NCBI GenBank assembly: GCA_021199655.1
Contig: JAJQHQ010000095.1
Coordinates: 62,001-126,000, forward strand
Source: Lachnospiraceae bacterium
GTDB lineage: Bacteria; Bacillota; Clostridia; Lachnospirales; Lachnospiraceae
Direction of reading: 5' to 3'
DNA length: 64,000 nucleotides
Below, one piece after another: positions 49,814-59,254 of the stretch; position 1 is the first letter of the stretch; every line of letters starts with the position of its first letter. The translations under genes were made by a program, and so were the position numbers. The notes beneath the pieces were generated by a model. It was not told where the DNA came from. It ran no database searches and was given only the letters and a program-made list of their open reading frames with translations.

Positions 49814-52800
49814 ATGCTTGACTTTGTTAGCGTAAAAATTAAGTCTCCGAAACAGGGAATCATCGAGGTCTCACCGGCATTTAAGACTTATGGCAAAAAG
49901 AAATCTGAAGACCTCATGATACGAGGCGGAGATTTCTATGCTGTCTGGGTCGAGGACGATCAGAGATGGTCCGTTGATGAAGAGGATGCATTGAGGCAAA
50001 TAGATATTGCCGTGCGGGATAAAGCTGAAGAGCTGCGGTCAACTCATCCGGAAGACCTCATCAAGCCATTATATTTGTGGGATGCGGATTCGGGACAGAT
50101 TGACAAATGGCACAAATATTGTCAGAAGCAACTGCGGGACAATTATCATCAGTTAGACGAGAGACTTATATTCTCCAACACTGATGTGAAGAAAGAGGAC
50201 TACGCAAGTCACCGGTTGAATTATCCGCTGGAGGCTTGCGAGACTCCTTCATGGGACAAAATTATATCCACTCTGTACGAACCGGAAGAACGGGAGAAAA
50301 TCGAGTGGAGCATCGGAGCAATCGTAACCGGTGAGTCTAAGTTTCTGCAGAAGTTCATGGTGTTCTATGGTGGCGCAGGTACCGGTAAGTCCACCATTCT
50401 GAATATCATTCAGCAGTTGTTTGAGGGGTATTACTGCGTGTTCAATTCACAGGCACTCGGCTCTTCAAACGATGCTTTTGCTTTGGAGGCATTTAAGACA
50501 AATCCGCTGGTTGCGATTGAGCACGATGGAAAATTATCACGGATTGAGAACAACACTCGGATTAACAGTCTGGTTTCTCATGAAGAAATGACTGTAAACG
50601 AGAAATTCAGAAGCACTTATTCCACCCGGTTTAAGTGCTTTCTTTATATTGGTACGAATGAACCGGTTAAGATTACAGATGCCAAGTCTGGTCTTACAAG
50701 ACGATTGATCGACGTCGAGCCATCCGGAAGAAAACTGCCAATTAAAGAGTACAACCGGCTGACAAAGCAGGTGAAGTTTGAACTGGGTGGAATCGCATGG
50801 AAATGCAAGGAATTATATTTGAGCGAACCGAATAGATACGACAACTACCAGCCAATCCGGATGATGAGTGTTACGAACGACTTCTTCAACTATGTGGAGG
50901 AAATGTACTTCGACTTCAAGAAAGACGACGGAGTAACAATGAAATCCGCATGGGACAGCTATAAGAAATACTGTGATGAAGCTCGTGTGAATTATCCGTT
51001 GACACAGCGGTTGTTCAGAGAGGAGTTGAAGTCTTATTTCAAACATTGGGACGACAGAAAAACTCTATCCGATGGAACAAGAGTCAGGAACTACTACAGC
51101 GGTTTCAAGTACGAGATATTCGATGGGGGTCAATCCAGATCAGAAGAGATACCAGATGATAATGATACATGGATCGTTTTCGATAAGCACGAATCAATTC
51201 TCGATGCTGCCTTGGTAGATTGCCCGGCACAGTATGCGAATGATGAAGAGAAACCGCGTCAAGGCTGGGACTTCGTTAAGACAACTCTGAAAGACCTCGA
51301 TACGAGTAAGACACATTATATTCGGCCGCCAATAACGCACATCGTAGCTGACTTTGACATTCCGGATGACGAGGGAAACAAATGTCTCGAACGGAACATC
51401 GAAGCAGCAAAACATTGGCCAGCAACATACGCAGAACTGAGCAAGAGCGGACAGGGAATTCACCTGCATTATATTTACAACGGAGATGCTTCTAAGCTCA
51501 GTCTGGTGTATGACGACCACATTGAGATAAAGGTCTTTACAGGTAAGAGTTCGTTGAGGAGGAAGCTGACTCTCTGTAATGACCTGCCAATAGCAACTAT
51601 AAGTTCGGGATTACCATTGAAAGGGGGCAAAGACGTGGTAGATTTCGAGGGAATAAAGAATGAGAAAGCCCTGAGGACGCTGATCAAAAAAAACCTGAAT
51701 AAAGAGTATCAGAGCAGTACCAAGTGCAGCATTGACTTTATATTCAAGGATCTGGAGAATGCGTACAACAGCGGCATGAAGTACGATGTTAGCGACATGG
51801 AGGAGGCAATTATATCCTTTGCAGCTAACAGCACCAATCAGGCAGAGTATTGCATGAATAAAGTCTGCGACATGCACTTCCGATCTGATGAACCAGTTGA
51901 TGAGGTAGAATCCGAGGAAGACAAGATAGTTATATTTGACTGTGAGGTCTTCCCGAATCTGTTTCTCATTAACTGGAAGTTCTTGGGCGAGAACGAGAAG
52001 GTTATGCGGATGATTAACCCATCACCTGATGAGGTACGAAAGCTGTTTAAGTACAAGCTGGTTGGCTTCAATAACAAACGGTACGATAACCACATGCTGT
52101 ACGCAAGAGGCGAGCTGGGGTACAACAACGAGCAATTATATCGCCTCTCTCAGGCAATCGTGAGCACCAAGAAAGGTGAGCAGGGTCCGTTCTTTGGCAG
52201 TGCATGGAATCTGAGCTATACGGATGTCTATGATTTCTGCTCGAAGAAACAGAGTTTGAAGAAATGGGAGATTGAGCTGGGTATTCACCATCAGGAGCTC
52301 GGTTTGCCATGGGATCAGCCTGTTCCGGAAGAAATGTGGACTAAAGTTGCCGAGTATTGCGATAACGATGTTCTTGCAACTGAGGCGGTGTTTAATGAGC
52401 GGAAAGGTGATTTTCAGGCGAGAGAGATTCTGGCTGAGATTACTGGCATGAGCCTTAACAGCAGCACCAATCAGCTCTCTCAGGCATTTGTGTTTGAGGG
52501 CAATAAGAAACCGCAGAATCAGTTCAACTATCGTGATTTGGATGGACCATTATATCCGCTGGATGACAGTGATGTTGGACTAATATATGCATTATACGGT
52601 AAAGATTATCCGTTCAGAGTATTTGACGCGGAAGGAAACCCGACATATCAGGACTGGAATCCGGATGTGCCATTGCCTGAGGGTTGGAGCGTATTACCGT
52701 TCTTCCCGGGTTATACATACGATAAAGGCAAGTCAACATATTTGGGACAGGAGATCGGTGAAGGTGGACGAGTCTATGGTCAACGTTTAATTATACCGAC

Positions 52801-53023
52801 GGTGATGACGATCGAGAAGAACCGACATTTGCAGCATCTATGGTCAAGCTTATGTACAATATTGACACAACCGAAGAGCACTCGCCTGACGTATCGTTGG
52901 CAGAGTATATTGGTCGGGAACATCCGGTCAGCTATTATGGAACTCAGAAAGGAGAAACTGCCAATTGGTCGTGCGAGATTGATCGAGAAGACACAGATAC
53001 TCTTTATGCTCTTCGGCGATTAG
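49814..53023 (+). CDS. Helicase-primase-exonuclease replication protein, chimeric 3' end
   Basis: 1069 codons, of which about the first 989 look native. Order: N-domain (1-150), SF3/D5-type helicase with Walker A GGAGTGKST (186-194), AIEHDGKLSR (Walker B region) and TRRLIDVEPSG; PrimPol/AEP-like primase with VADFDIPDD (about 510-518), SKSGQGIHLHYIY and IEIKVFTGKSSLRRKL; DnaQ-like exonuclease with VIFDCEVFPN (about 704), VGFNNKRYDN and YCDNDVLATE (about 848). It stops being polymerase-like after GEGGRVYG (about 984), just before the expected palm motif A. The last 80 codons read out of frame through a tail gene. A natural version would continue as a polymerase. Confidence 0.75.
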   Translation: MLDFVSVKIKSPKQGIIEVSPAFKTYGKKKSEDLMIRGGDFYAVWVEDDQRWSVDEEDALRQIDIAVRDKAEELRSTHPEDLIKPLYLWDADSGQIDKWHKYCQKQLRDNYHQLDERLIFSNTDVKKEDYASHRLNYPLEACETPSWDKIISTLYEPEEREKIEWSIGAIVTGESKFLQKFMVFYGGAGTGKSTILNIIQQLFEGYYCVFNSQALGSSNDAFALEAFKTNPLVAIEHDGKLSRIENNTRINSLVSHEEMTVNEKFRSTYSTRFKCFLYIGTNEPVKITDAKSGLTRRLIDVEPSGRKLPIKEYNRLTKQVKFELGGIAWKCKELYLSEPNRYDNYQPIRMMSVTNDFFNYVEEMYFDFKKDDGVTMKSAWDSYKKYCDEARVNYPLTQRLFREELKSYFKHWDDRKTLSDGTRVRNYYSGFKYEIFDGGQSRSEEIPDDNDTWIVFDKHESILDAALVDCPAQYANDEEKPRQGWDFVKTTLKDLDTSKTHYIRPPITHIVADFDIPDDEGNKCLERNIEAAKHWPATYAELSKSGQGIHLHYIYNGDASKLSLVYDDHIEIKVFTGKSSLRRKLTLCNDLPIATISSGLPLKGGKDVVDFEGIKNEKALRTLIKKNLNKEYQSSTKCSIDFIFKDLENAYNSGMKYDVSDMEEAIISFAANSTNQAEYCMNKVCDMHFRSDEPVDEVESEEDKIVIFDCEVFPNLFLINWKFLGENEKVMRMINPSPDEVRKLFKYKLVGFNNKRYDNHMLYARGELGYNNEQLYRLSQAIVSTKKGEQGPFFGSAWNLSYTDVYDFCSKKQSLKKWEIELGIHHQELGLPWDQPVPEEMWTKVAEYCDNDVLATEAVFNERKGDFQAREILAEITGMSLNSSTNQLSQAFVFEGNKKPQNQFNYRDLDGPLYPLDDSDVGLIYALYGKDYPFRVFDAEGNPTYQDWNPDVPLPEGWSVLPFFPGYTYDKGKSTYLGQEIGEGGRVYGQRLIIPTVMTIEKNRHLQHLWSSLCTILTQPKSTRLTYRWQSILVGNIRSAIMELRKEKLPIGRARLIEKTQILFMLFGD
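52773..52847. repeat. 11-bp direct repeat at the replication/tail junction
   Basis: TCTATGGTCAA at 52773-52783 and again at 52837-52847, 64 bp apart. The first copy sits where polymerase-like coding stops. It may be microhomology from a deletion or an assembly artefact. Confidence 0.7.
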
Positions 53024-53166
53024 CTGCCTATCAAGGTGATGTGTATGTTCGAAATCCTTCCGGTGTAGGTTATTGGGCTCAGGTTACCGTGTCTATATCG
53101 GACACTCATTGTGAGGTGGTGTTGCCCATATCGTTCGCTATTACACGAGTAGAAGGAGGTAAGTAA
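52783..53166 (+). pseudogene. C-terminal fragment of a phage tail/baseplate protein
   Basis: The frame from about 52783 reads DGDDDREEPTF, then MVKLMYNIDTTEEHSPDVS, HPVSYYGTQKGETANWSC, ALRRLAAYQGDVYVRNPSG and a closing VSISDTHCEVVLPISFAITR. It has the beta-rich look of a siphovirus distal tail or baseplate protein, and its stop is 1 bp from the next tail gene. It has no start region of its own: an in-frame stop lies at 52759 in replication-gene sequence, and the ATG at 52840 lacks a ribosome site. So it is the 3' remnant of a longer gene joined to the replication gene. Confidence 0.72.
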
Positions 53167-53167
53167 C

Positions 53168-54229
53168 ATGGCTATAGACTGGACTGCCTCTATGCAGCAG
53201 ACTTTTGAGTTTTACACAGTTGATCCAAATACATGGAAAGACGTTGATGCTGTAACCAACATTTCCAGTTGCACGGTTGACCGTGATTCTTCTCAGGAAA
53301 CCCGTGGAAGTGCAACGATAGACGCAGAAGAGTCAATGGACGAATGTTATCTGCGCGTATACCTTATTGCAATTCAAAATGACTATACTTACCGGGTTCC
53401 GTTAGGTACTTACCTTATTCAGACCCCGGGTATTAGTTTCGATGGTAAGAGCCAGACAGTGTCTATTGACGCTTATACTCCTCTGATGGAGCTGAAAGAG
53501 AATCTTCCGCCCATTGGTTATACAATTTTCAAAGGCGAAGCAATCATGAGTCTGGCAGTTTCGCTTACCCGTGAACATTTGAGAGCACCTGTGGTACCTG
53601 CAACAGATACCGAGGTGCTTTCTGATGATTTTGTGGCGAATACATCGGACACATGGTTGTCGTTCTTGTCCGACCTGATTGAGAATGCAGACTATTCATA
53701 TGACCTAGATGAACTTGGAAGAATTCTTTTCGCTCCGGATCAGGATATTGCTTCTATGCAACCAGTGTGGACGTACACGGATGATAACAGCTCTATTCTT
53801 TACCCAGATGTGGAAGACGAACGAGACTTATATGGGATCCCCAATGTGGTTGAAGTTGTGTATTCGACAGATACTGGGTATCTGTATTCGAAGATTGTAA
53901 ACGATGACCCAAGCAGTCCAATTTCAACAGTTACTCGTGGTCGGGAGATTGTCTACAGAGATAGCAATCCAAGTATTTCTGGTGAACCTACGCAAGGAGT
54001 TCTGGACGATTACGCTACGAATTTGTTAAAAGAACTATCTTGCTTGGAGCACACACTTACCTATAAGCACGGCTATTGTGGGGTAAGGGTTGGTGACTGT
54101 GTAGAGCTTAACTATGAGAGAGCCGGACTTAGCCATGTTAAGGCAAAAGTTACGGCTCAATCTATTTCTTGCGAAACTGGATGCCCGGTAGAGGAGACTG
54201 CTGTTTATACAACAAAACTGTGGAGGTGA
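53168..54229 (+). CDS. Phage baseplate/tail hub-type protein
   Basis: 353 residues (WTASMQQTFEFYTVDPNTW, SATIDAEESMDECYLRVYLI, VPLGTYLIQTPGISFDGKS, YTYDDNSSILYPDV-like blocks). The layout of an N-terminal beta domain, a central 'LLENADYSYDLDELGRILFAPD' block and a C-terminal barrel with VGDCVELNYERAGL (motifs quoted in parts) fits Dit/Tal-type or XkdQ-like baseplate proteins. I cannot name the exact family. AAGGAGG precedes the ATG. It is followed by the fibre gene. Confidence 0.7.
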   Translation: MAIDWTASMQQTFEFYTVDPNTWKDVDAVTNISSCTVDRDSSQETRGSATIDAEESMDECYLRVYLIAIQNDYTYRVPLGTYLIQTPGISFDGKSQTVSIDAYTPLMELKENLPPIGYTIFKGEAIMSLAVSLTREHLRAPVVPATDTEVLSDDFVANTSDTWLSFLSDLIENADYSYDLDELGRILFAPDQDIASMQPVWTYTDDNSSILYPDVEDERDLYGIPNVVEVVYSTDTGYLYSKIVNDDPSSPISTVTRGREIVYRDSNPSISGEPTQGVLDDYATNLLKELSCLEHTLTYKHGYCGVRVGDCVELNYERAGLSHVKAKVTAQSISCETGCPVEETAVYTTKLWR

Positions 54230-54235
54230 TGCCGT

Positions 54236-57200
54236 ATGGAGTTGTCGAGTTCTCTTCTGAAAAGTTTTGCTGCAGCGACGAACGACGCCGAAACAACTAC
54301 AAGTTCTGTTGGTACTGCATACGGTACGGTAATAGTTAGTGATGGAAAAACCTATGTGCTGTTAGATGGTGCTACAAGTTTAACTGGTGTCGTATATGCA
54401 TCAGACGTAAAAGATGGCGACAGAGTAATTGTTACAATCGAAAACCACACGGCAACAATTACCAGCAATTTAACAACACCGGCATCAGGTTATACGGCTA
54501 AGGATACAGAAGATGCTATATATGCTGCCTATGCCGAAATTGATACCATAGTGGCAAACTCGATAACGACCGAGTATTTAAAAGCCAATTATATCACAGC
54601 AGATGAGATTGAGGCCAACTATATCACCACTAAGATGCTCGAAGCGGATTATATTACTGCGGGTGAGATTGAAGCCAAGTACGTTACCACTGAAGACCTG
54701 TATGCGAATTACGCGTCTATCGAGTATTTGGAATCATACTACATTAGTACGACTGAACTTAAAGCTTCATACGCCACGATTGATTTGTTGAATGTCTCAA
54801 CGGAATCGGTTGAAACTTTATTTGTGAATACTGGTTTGCTGACAAGTGCTACAATTGTTAATGGCTACATTACGGGTGAACTAAACGGTGTAACAATGAG
54901 TGCTTCGGATTTGACTGCAGGAGTGATTGACGCAGGTACAATCGAGGTGGTCAATCTGAACTGTGCAAATCTGACGGTTGGCACAATCAACGGTACCCAG
55001 ATTGCTTCCGGAACGATTACTCTAGAGAATCTGGCGTCTGAGGTAACCGAGGAGATTGAGGAAGCTCTTACTCAAGCAGGTCTTGCGTATGATGAGGCTA
55101 CTGATGCGTATACCATTGCCTCTGGTAAGAATACTGCTTACTATCAGAGCACAGAACCAACTGGCGGAGATTACAGCGTAAATGACATTTGGTATGATAC
55201 ATCCAGTGACTATGCTATGTATTACTGGAATGGGTCAAAATGGGTTGCTGCGACGTTCGGAATGGATGCTTTATCGTCAGATGTACAGGCAAATATTTCG
55301 GAGGCATTGGAAAGCGCTGGAGCTGCTTATGACACCGCTACGGACGCTTATACCATGGCTTCCGGAAAGAACACAATTTATTACTCAGATACAGCTCCGG
55401 GGGATGGGTATGTTCTTGATGAATCTGGAGACAAGGTTCTGGATGAGGACGGAGAGGCTATTGTTGATGTCGGTAGTCTTCAGGTGAACGATGTCTGGTA
55501 CGATACCAGTAATGGGTTCTTGATGTACTACTGGGATGGTACTGAATGGGTTCAGGCTGCTTTAGGCTCCGGTGCTTTGGATGATGAAATTACTTCCAAC
55601 ATAAATGAAGCCTTAACCACAGCAGGCGCTGCTTATGACGAAGCCGCAAACGCTTATTCTGTGGCATCTGGAAAGAATACCATATATTACTCGGCTACAA
55701 CCCCATCCGGATCAAGTTATACTATCAATGACATTTGGTACGACGTTTCGAACGGATTTCTGATGTACTACTGGGATGGCAGCAGTTGGGTAAAGGCGTC
55801 CCTTGGTTCCGGTGCTTTGGATGATGAAATCGCAGCGGATATAGCAGAGGCTTTGGAAACTGCAGGTGCCGCTTATGACGAAGCTACAAACGCTTATTCT
55901 TTGGCTGCTGGAAAGAACACCATATATTACTCAGATACTTGCCCTTCTGGATCAGACTTTGAGGCAAACGACATCTGGTACGATACCTCGAATGGGTTCC
56001 TGATGTATTATTGGAATGGGACAGAGTGGATATCTGCAGTTTTTGGGTATGGAGCTTTAACTTCGGATATTTCAACTGCAATTGCAGAAGCTTTGGAAAC
56101 AGCTGGTTTAGCATGGGATGAGGCTACTGGTGCTTATACGATTGCAGCTGGCAAGACTACCGCTTATTATCAGGACGAAATGCCTTCTGACGATCAGATC
56201 ATGGATGAGTCCGGAGAAATTATATTAGACGAATCTGGCGATCCGATTTATTGTGTGGAGGACGATGTCTACACAGTCAACGATATTTGGTATGATACAG
56301 ATGATGATAATACTATGTATCATTGGGATGGTACTCAGTGGGTTCAAGGGCAATATGGAACTGCGGCTATCAGCGATGGAGCTATAACTGCTGATAAGAT
56401 TGTTGCCGGAGCTATAGTTGCTGGAAAAATTGCAACCGGTGCTGTTACTGCAGACACGATAGCGGCTAATGCCATTACTGGTGATAAGATAGCGGCAAAT
56501 ACTATAACGGGCGATAACATTGTAGCTAGTACAATTACAGGCAGCCTGATAGCAGCCAACACCATCACAGCTTCTAATATCGCAGCAGGAACTATAACGG
56601 CTGATGAGATAGCTTCTGGTACGATAACTGCAAGTAACATTAAATCAGGAACCATAACAGGTACTTTAATAGCATCTAACACCATCACAGCTTCTAATAT
56701 CGCGGCAGGGACTATAACAGCTGACGAGATAGCTTCTGGTGCGATTACTGCAAGTAACATTAAATCAGGAACCATAACAGGTACTTTAATAGCGTCTAAC
56801 ACCATTACAGCTTCTAATATCGCAGCAGGAACTATAACAGCTGACGAGATAGCTTCTGGTACGATTACAGGCGATTTGATTGCCGCAGATACAATAACTG
56901 GTAACAATATAGCAGCTGAGACAATAACTGGTGATAACATAGCTGCAACTACAATCACTGGTGGAAAACTTGTTGCTGGTACGATCACCGCTACTCAGAT
57001 TGCTGCTTACACGATCACGTCGGATAATATCCGGGCCGGGTCAATTGTAGGTTCGAGCATAGCAGCGGAGACTATAACTGGTGACAACATTGCCGCAGGA
57101 ACAATAACTGGTGACTTGATTGCAGCTGGCACTGTTAGTACAGATAAGCTTATGGTTGGCAGCGGAGGAAACCTGTATTCTAACTATGACACATTTGAGC

Positions 57201-58957
57201 AGGTGACTGATGAAACACTGTACTATGGTCAATGGAACATTGATACGGACGAAACCTGTGTCACAACCGACACTGCTTGGACTGGGTCAAAATGCCTGAA
57301 ATTGGTAGGTACTGGAAATGCATACCTTTACCTTGGATGCGAGTCAAATAACTATGGAACTGTGTCAGTAACTTCTGGTAAATACTATAGAGTTTCAGCA
57401 TATGTTAAATGTAGTTCTGAGTCTACTGTTTACATCAGAGTTATAGGGCATACGTCTGCAACAGCAATGACAACAACGATTCTAAAATCTTTCATAGCTA
57501 CAGCAGGAACCAGCTGGACCAGAGTTGAAGGTACTTATCAGGCAAGCAGCAGTTACCCGTATATTTCCATTCGTGTAGATGTCTACGGAACTGCTTCCGG
57601 TGGTATTACAGATACTGATGGTGATTATATTACAGATACAAGTGGAAATACTATTCAGGATGAAAGTGGGTCAACTAATACGTCAGCAACTGTTACTGCG
57701 TACTTCGATGGCTTTATGATTGAAGAAGTGGATAATGAGTCTCAGACAGCAAGTCCATTTAAAGCTGCCGGTTCAACGCTCATTAATGGTGGCAACATTA
57801 TTACTCATACTATTACAGCCACACAGATTGCTGCAAGCACAATAACTGCAAATGAGATTGATGTCACAAATTTATTTGCTCAAGAGATTACTGCTACAGG
57901 ATCAATTACTGGCTTAAAGTTATACAGTACGTATATTGAAACCACATCTGGCGGAAAGATTGGTGGGTGGAACATTGGCTCGAATTCCATTTACAGACAG
58001 GGTGATAGTAATATTTGTTACTTGTCAGGCTCAGGAAGCTTAACTGATAACTTTATTGTAGTTACAGATACAGATGGTATTGCGTATTATGCATTGTACC
58101 AAAGTGGAGCATTTCAGTGTGTGTCAGGATACGCCACAACCGGATTTTATGTTATCGAGGATGACAATACTTATATCGGTTTATGGCAGGATTCTGAAGG
58201 CGGAAATATAGCATTAACTTCTTCGACTACGTATAATCGAACCTATCAGTGCGATGCTTACAATGGAAATTTACGTATTATCTCGTACGCTAAAGGAAGT
58301 TCCACAATTGACGGAACAGTTACCATTAGTACATCTGGAGGAATTACTACTACCGGAACAGCCGTCTTTGCAAGCAAGACTCAGGCAACATCAAATGGGT
58401 TCATGCCAGTTACTGATGGTGGGGCTGTGCTTGGTTACAGTAGTTACAGATGGTCGACTATTTATGCGACAAATGCCACTGTCCAAACCTCGGATGCAAA
58501 TGAGAAGACAAACATCGTTGACATTGATGAACGATATGAGCAGGTGTTCATGAAACTCCGTGGTGTAAATTACATGTGGAGTAATGATGATCCGAATAAC
58601 GCTCATGTACATGACAGAATCCATTGCGGCTTGGTGGCTCAAGAGGTTGAGGAAGCCTGCAAAGAAGTAGGTCTTGATAGTGTAACATTCGCGGTACTGT
58701 GTAAAGATACTTTAGATGAGCCGACATATGATGGCCGGACCGAACGTTATGGTTTGGCTTACAACGAGCTTCATGGTCTTGAGATTCACATGATTCAGAA
58801 AAACGTATACGCTATCGAGAAACTTTCTGCAGATGCATTGCTTGTGGACACTAGACTAACCATTGCAGAAAGTGAGATTGTCGAACTTAAAGCTGAACTG
58901 GCAGAAGCAAAAGAAACAATCAAATCTCTTACGGAACAGTTACAGGCATCGGCATAA
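54236..58957 (+). CDS. Giant tail fibre with tandem repeats and S74 chaperone end
   Basis: 1573 residues. Parts: an N-terminal domain (1-85); short YITADEIEANYIT-type repeats (about 95-190); five repeats of about 90-100 residues built around ASGKNTIYYS...NDIWYDTSNGFLMYYWDG (about 285-710); a run of about 30 decapeptides of type ITASNIAAGT (about 715-965), likely a triple beta-helix shaft; a carbohydrate-binding-like domain (about 975-1160); and a C-terminal S74 auto-cleaving chaperone starting SDANEKTNIVDID (about 1420) with a coiled coil end. It is the receptor-contact shaft; the retroelement's lectin protein is encoded just after. Confidence 0.82.
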   Translation: MELSSSLLKSFAAATNDAETTTSSVGTAYGTVIVSDGKTYVLLDGATSLTGVVYASDVKDGDRVIVTIENHTATITSNLTTPASGYTAKDTEDAIYAAYAEIDTIVANSITTEYLKANYITADEIEANYITTKMLEADYITAGEIEAKYVTTEDLYANYASIEYLESYYISTTELKASYATIDLLNVSTESVETLFVNTGLLTSATIVNGYITGELNGVTMSASDLTAGVIDAGTIEVVNLNCANLTVGTINGTQIASGTITLENLASEVTEEIEEALTQAGLAYDEATDAYTIASGKNTAYYQSTEPTGGDYSVNDIWYDTSSDYAMYYWNGSKWVAATFGMDALSSDVQANISEALESAGAAYDTATDAYTMASGKNTIYYSDTAPGDGYVLDESGDKVLDEDGEAIVDVGSLQVNDVWYDTSNGFLMYYWDGTEWVQAALGSGALDDEITSNINEALTTAGAAYDEAANAYSVASGKNTIYYSATTPSGSSYTINDIWYDVSNGFLMYYWDGSSWVKASLGSGALDDEIAADIAEALETAGAAYDEATNAYSLAAGKNTIYYSDTCPSGSDFEANDIWYDTSNGFLMYYWNGTEWISAVFGYGALTSDISTAIAEALETAGLAWDEATGAYTIAAGKTTAYYQDEMPSDDQIMDESGEIILDESGDPIYCVEDDVYTVNDIWYDTDDDNTMYHWDGTQWVQGQYGTAAISDGAITADKIVAGAIVAGKIATGAVTADTIAANAITGDKIAANTITGDNIVASTITGSLIAANTITASNIAAGTITADEIASGTITASNIKSGTITGTLIASNTITASNIAAGTITADEIASGAITASNIKSGTITGTLIASNTITASNIAAGTITADEIASGTITGDLIAADTITGNNIAAETITGDNIAATTITGGKLVAGTITATQIAAYTITSDNIRAGSIVGSSIAAETITGDNIAAGTITGDLIAAGTVSTDKLMVGSGGNLYSNYDTFEQVTDETLYYGQWNIDTDETCVTTDTAWTGSKCLKLVGTGNAYLYLGCESNNYGTVSVTSGKYYRVSAYVKCSSESTVYIRVIGHTSATAMTTTILKSFIATAGTSWTRVEGTYQASSSYPYISIRVDVYGTASGGITDTDGDYITDTSGNTIQDESGSTNTSATVTAYFDGFMIEEVDNESQTASPFKAAGSTLINGGNIITHTITATQIAASTITANEIDVTNLFAQEITATGSITGLKLYSTYIETTSGGKIGGWNIGSNSIYRQGDSNICYLSGSGSLTDNFIVVTDTDGIAYYALYQSGAFQCVSGYATTGFYVIEDDNTYIGLWQDSEGGNIALTSSTTYNRTYQCDAYNGNLRIISYAKGSSTIDGTVTISTSGGITTTGTAVFASKTQATSNGFMPVTDGGAVLGYSSYRWSTIYATNATVQTSDANEKTNIVDIDERYEQVFMKLRGVNYMWSNDDPNNAHVHDRIHCGLVAQEVEEACKEVGLDSVTFAVLCKDTLDEPTYDGRTERYGLAYNELHGLEIHMIQKNVYAIEKLSADALLVDTRLTIAESEIVELKAELAEAKETIKSLTEQLQASA
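56560..56850 (+). repeat. 120-bp tandem DNA repeats inside the fibre gene
   Basis: The block beginning CACCATCACAGCTTCTAATA repeats at about 56560, 56680 and 56800 with a handful of changes, encoding the decapeptide shaft. Near-identity at DNA level implies recent duplication or ongoing slippage. Confidence 0.8.
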
Positions 58958-59002
58958 CGCTGGTGCCTATTATATTTTAAGCAAAGAAAGGAGGAGCACG
59001 CT

Positions 59003-59254
59003 ATGCTCACAGTAACAAAATCTATCACACTCACAGGTACCACCAAGATTGATGGTACGGTTGTCGAACGACACACGGCTACGATCAACAGCGACAATCC
59101 GGAACAGATGAACTTGAATATTGGAATCAAGGTCAACAAGACTCTTTCTGAAGCGAATCTGGAGACATGCCGGGCCGAGCGTAACGAGTTCGAGGATGCA
59201 GCCATTGCCCTTAAGAACGAACTTCTGGCAGCTAAGGAGGATGAAGCAGAATGA
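59003..59254 (+). CDS. Small phage tail-region protein
   Basis: 83 residues: an N-terminal beta-rich part (TVTKSITLTGTTKIDGTVVE) and a C-terminal helical part (CRAERNEFEDAAIALKNELL). No family recognised. AAAGGAGG precedes the ATG. It overlaps the next gene by 4 bp. It lies between the fibre and the retroelement and is probably a tail accessory. Confidence 0.62.
   Translation: MLTVTKSITLTGTTKIDGTVVERHTATINSDNPEQMNLNIGIKVNKTLSEANLETCRAERNEFEDAAIALKNELLAAKEDEAE

Larger units (their letters stand above)
37998..52555 (+). repeat. Dispersed strand-biased TTATAT motif family
   Basis: TTATAT core, often ATTATATTT. First bases by eye: 37998, 38516, 38866, 39362, 40303, 40649, 40933, 41514, 41834, 42500, 43123, 43265, 43475, 43788, 43897, 44636, 44746, 45012, 45415, 45754, 45852, 46113, 46244, 46324, 46709, 46954, 47231, 47592, 48615, 48689, 48990, 49060, 49395, 50069, 50166, 50262, 50644, 50813, 51316, 51469, 51738, 51810, 51930, 52136 and 52550. 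The opposite orientation (ATATAA) was found only about four times between 39.2 and 52.8 kb. In the long replication gene the sites fall in all three codon phases. Function unknown. Confidence 0.75.

Noticed and set aside
52840..53166. Separate intact tail gene starting at the ATG at 52840
   Set aside because: No ribosome site precedes it and the coding pattern continues upstream to the junction; it is better read as the end of a longer, truncated gene.
56344..56988. Long open frame on the - strand inside the fibre repeats
   Set aside because: It mirrors the Ile/Thr/Ala-rich repeats of the fibre gene; it has no ribosome site and a monotonous composition.
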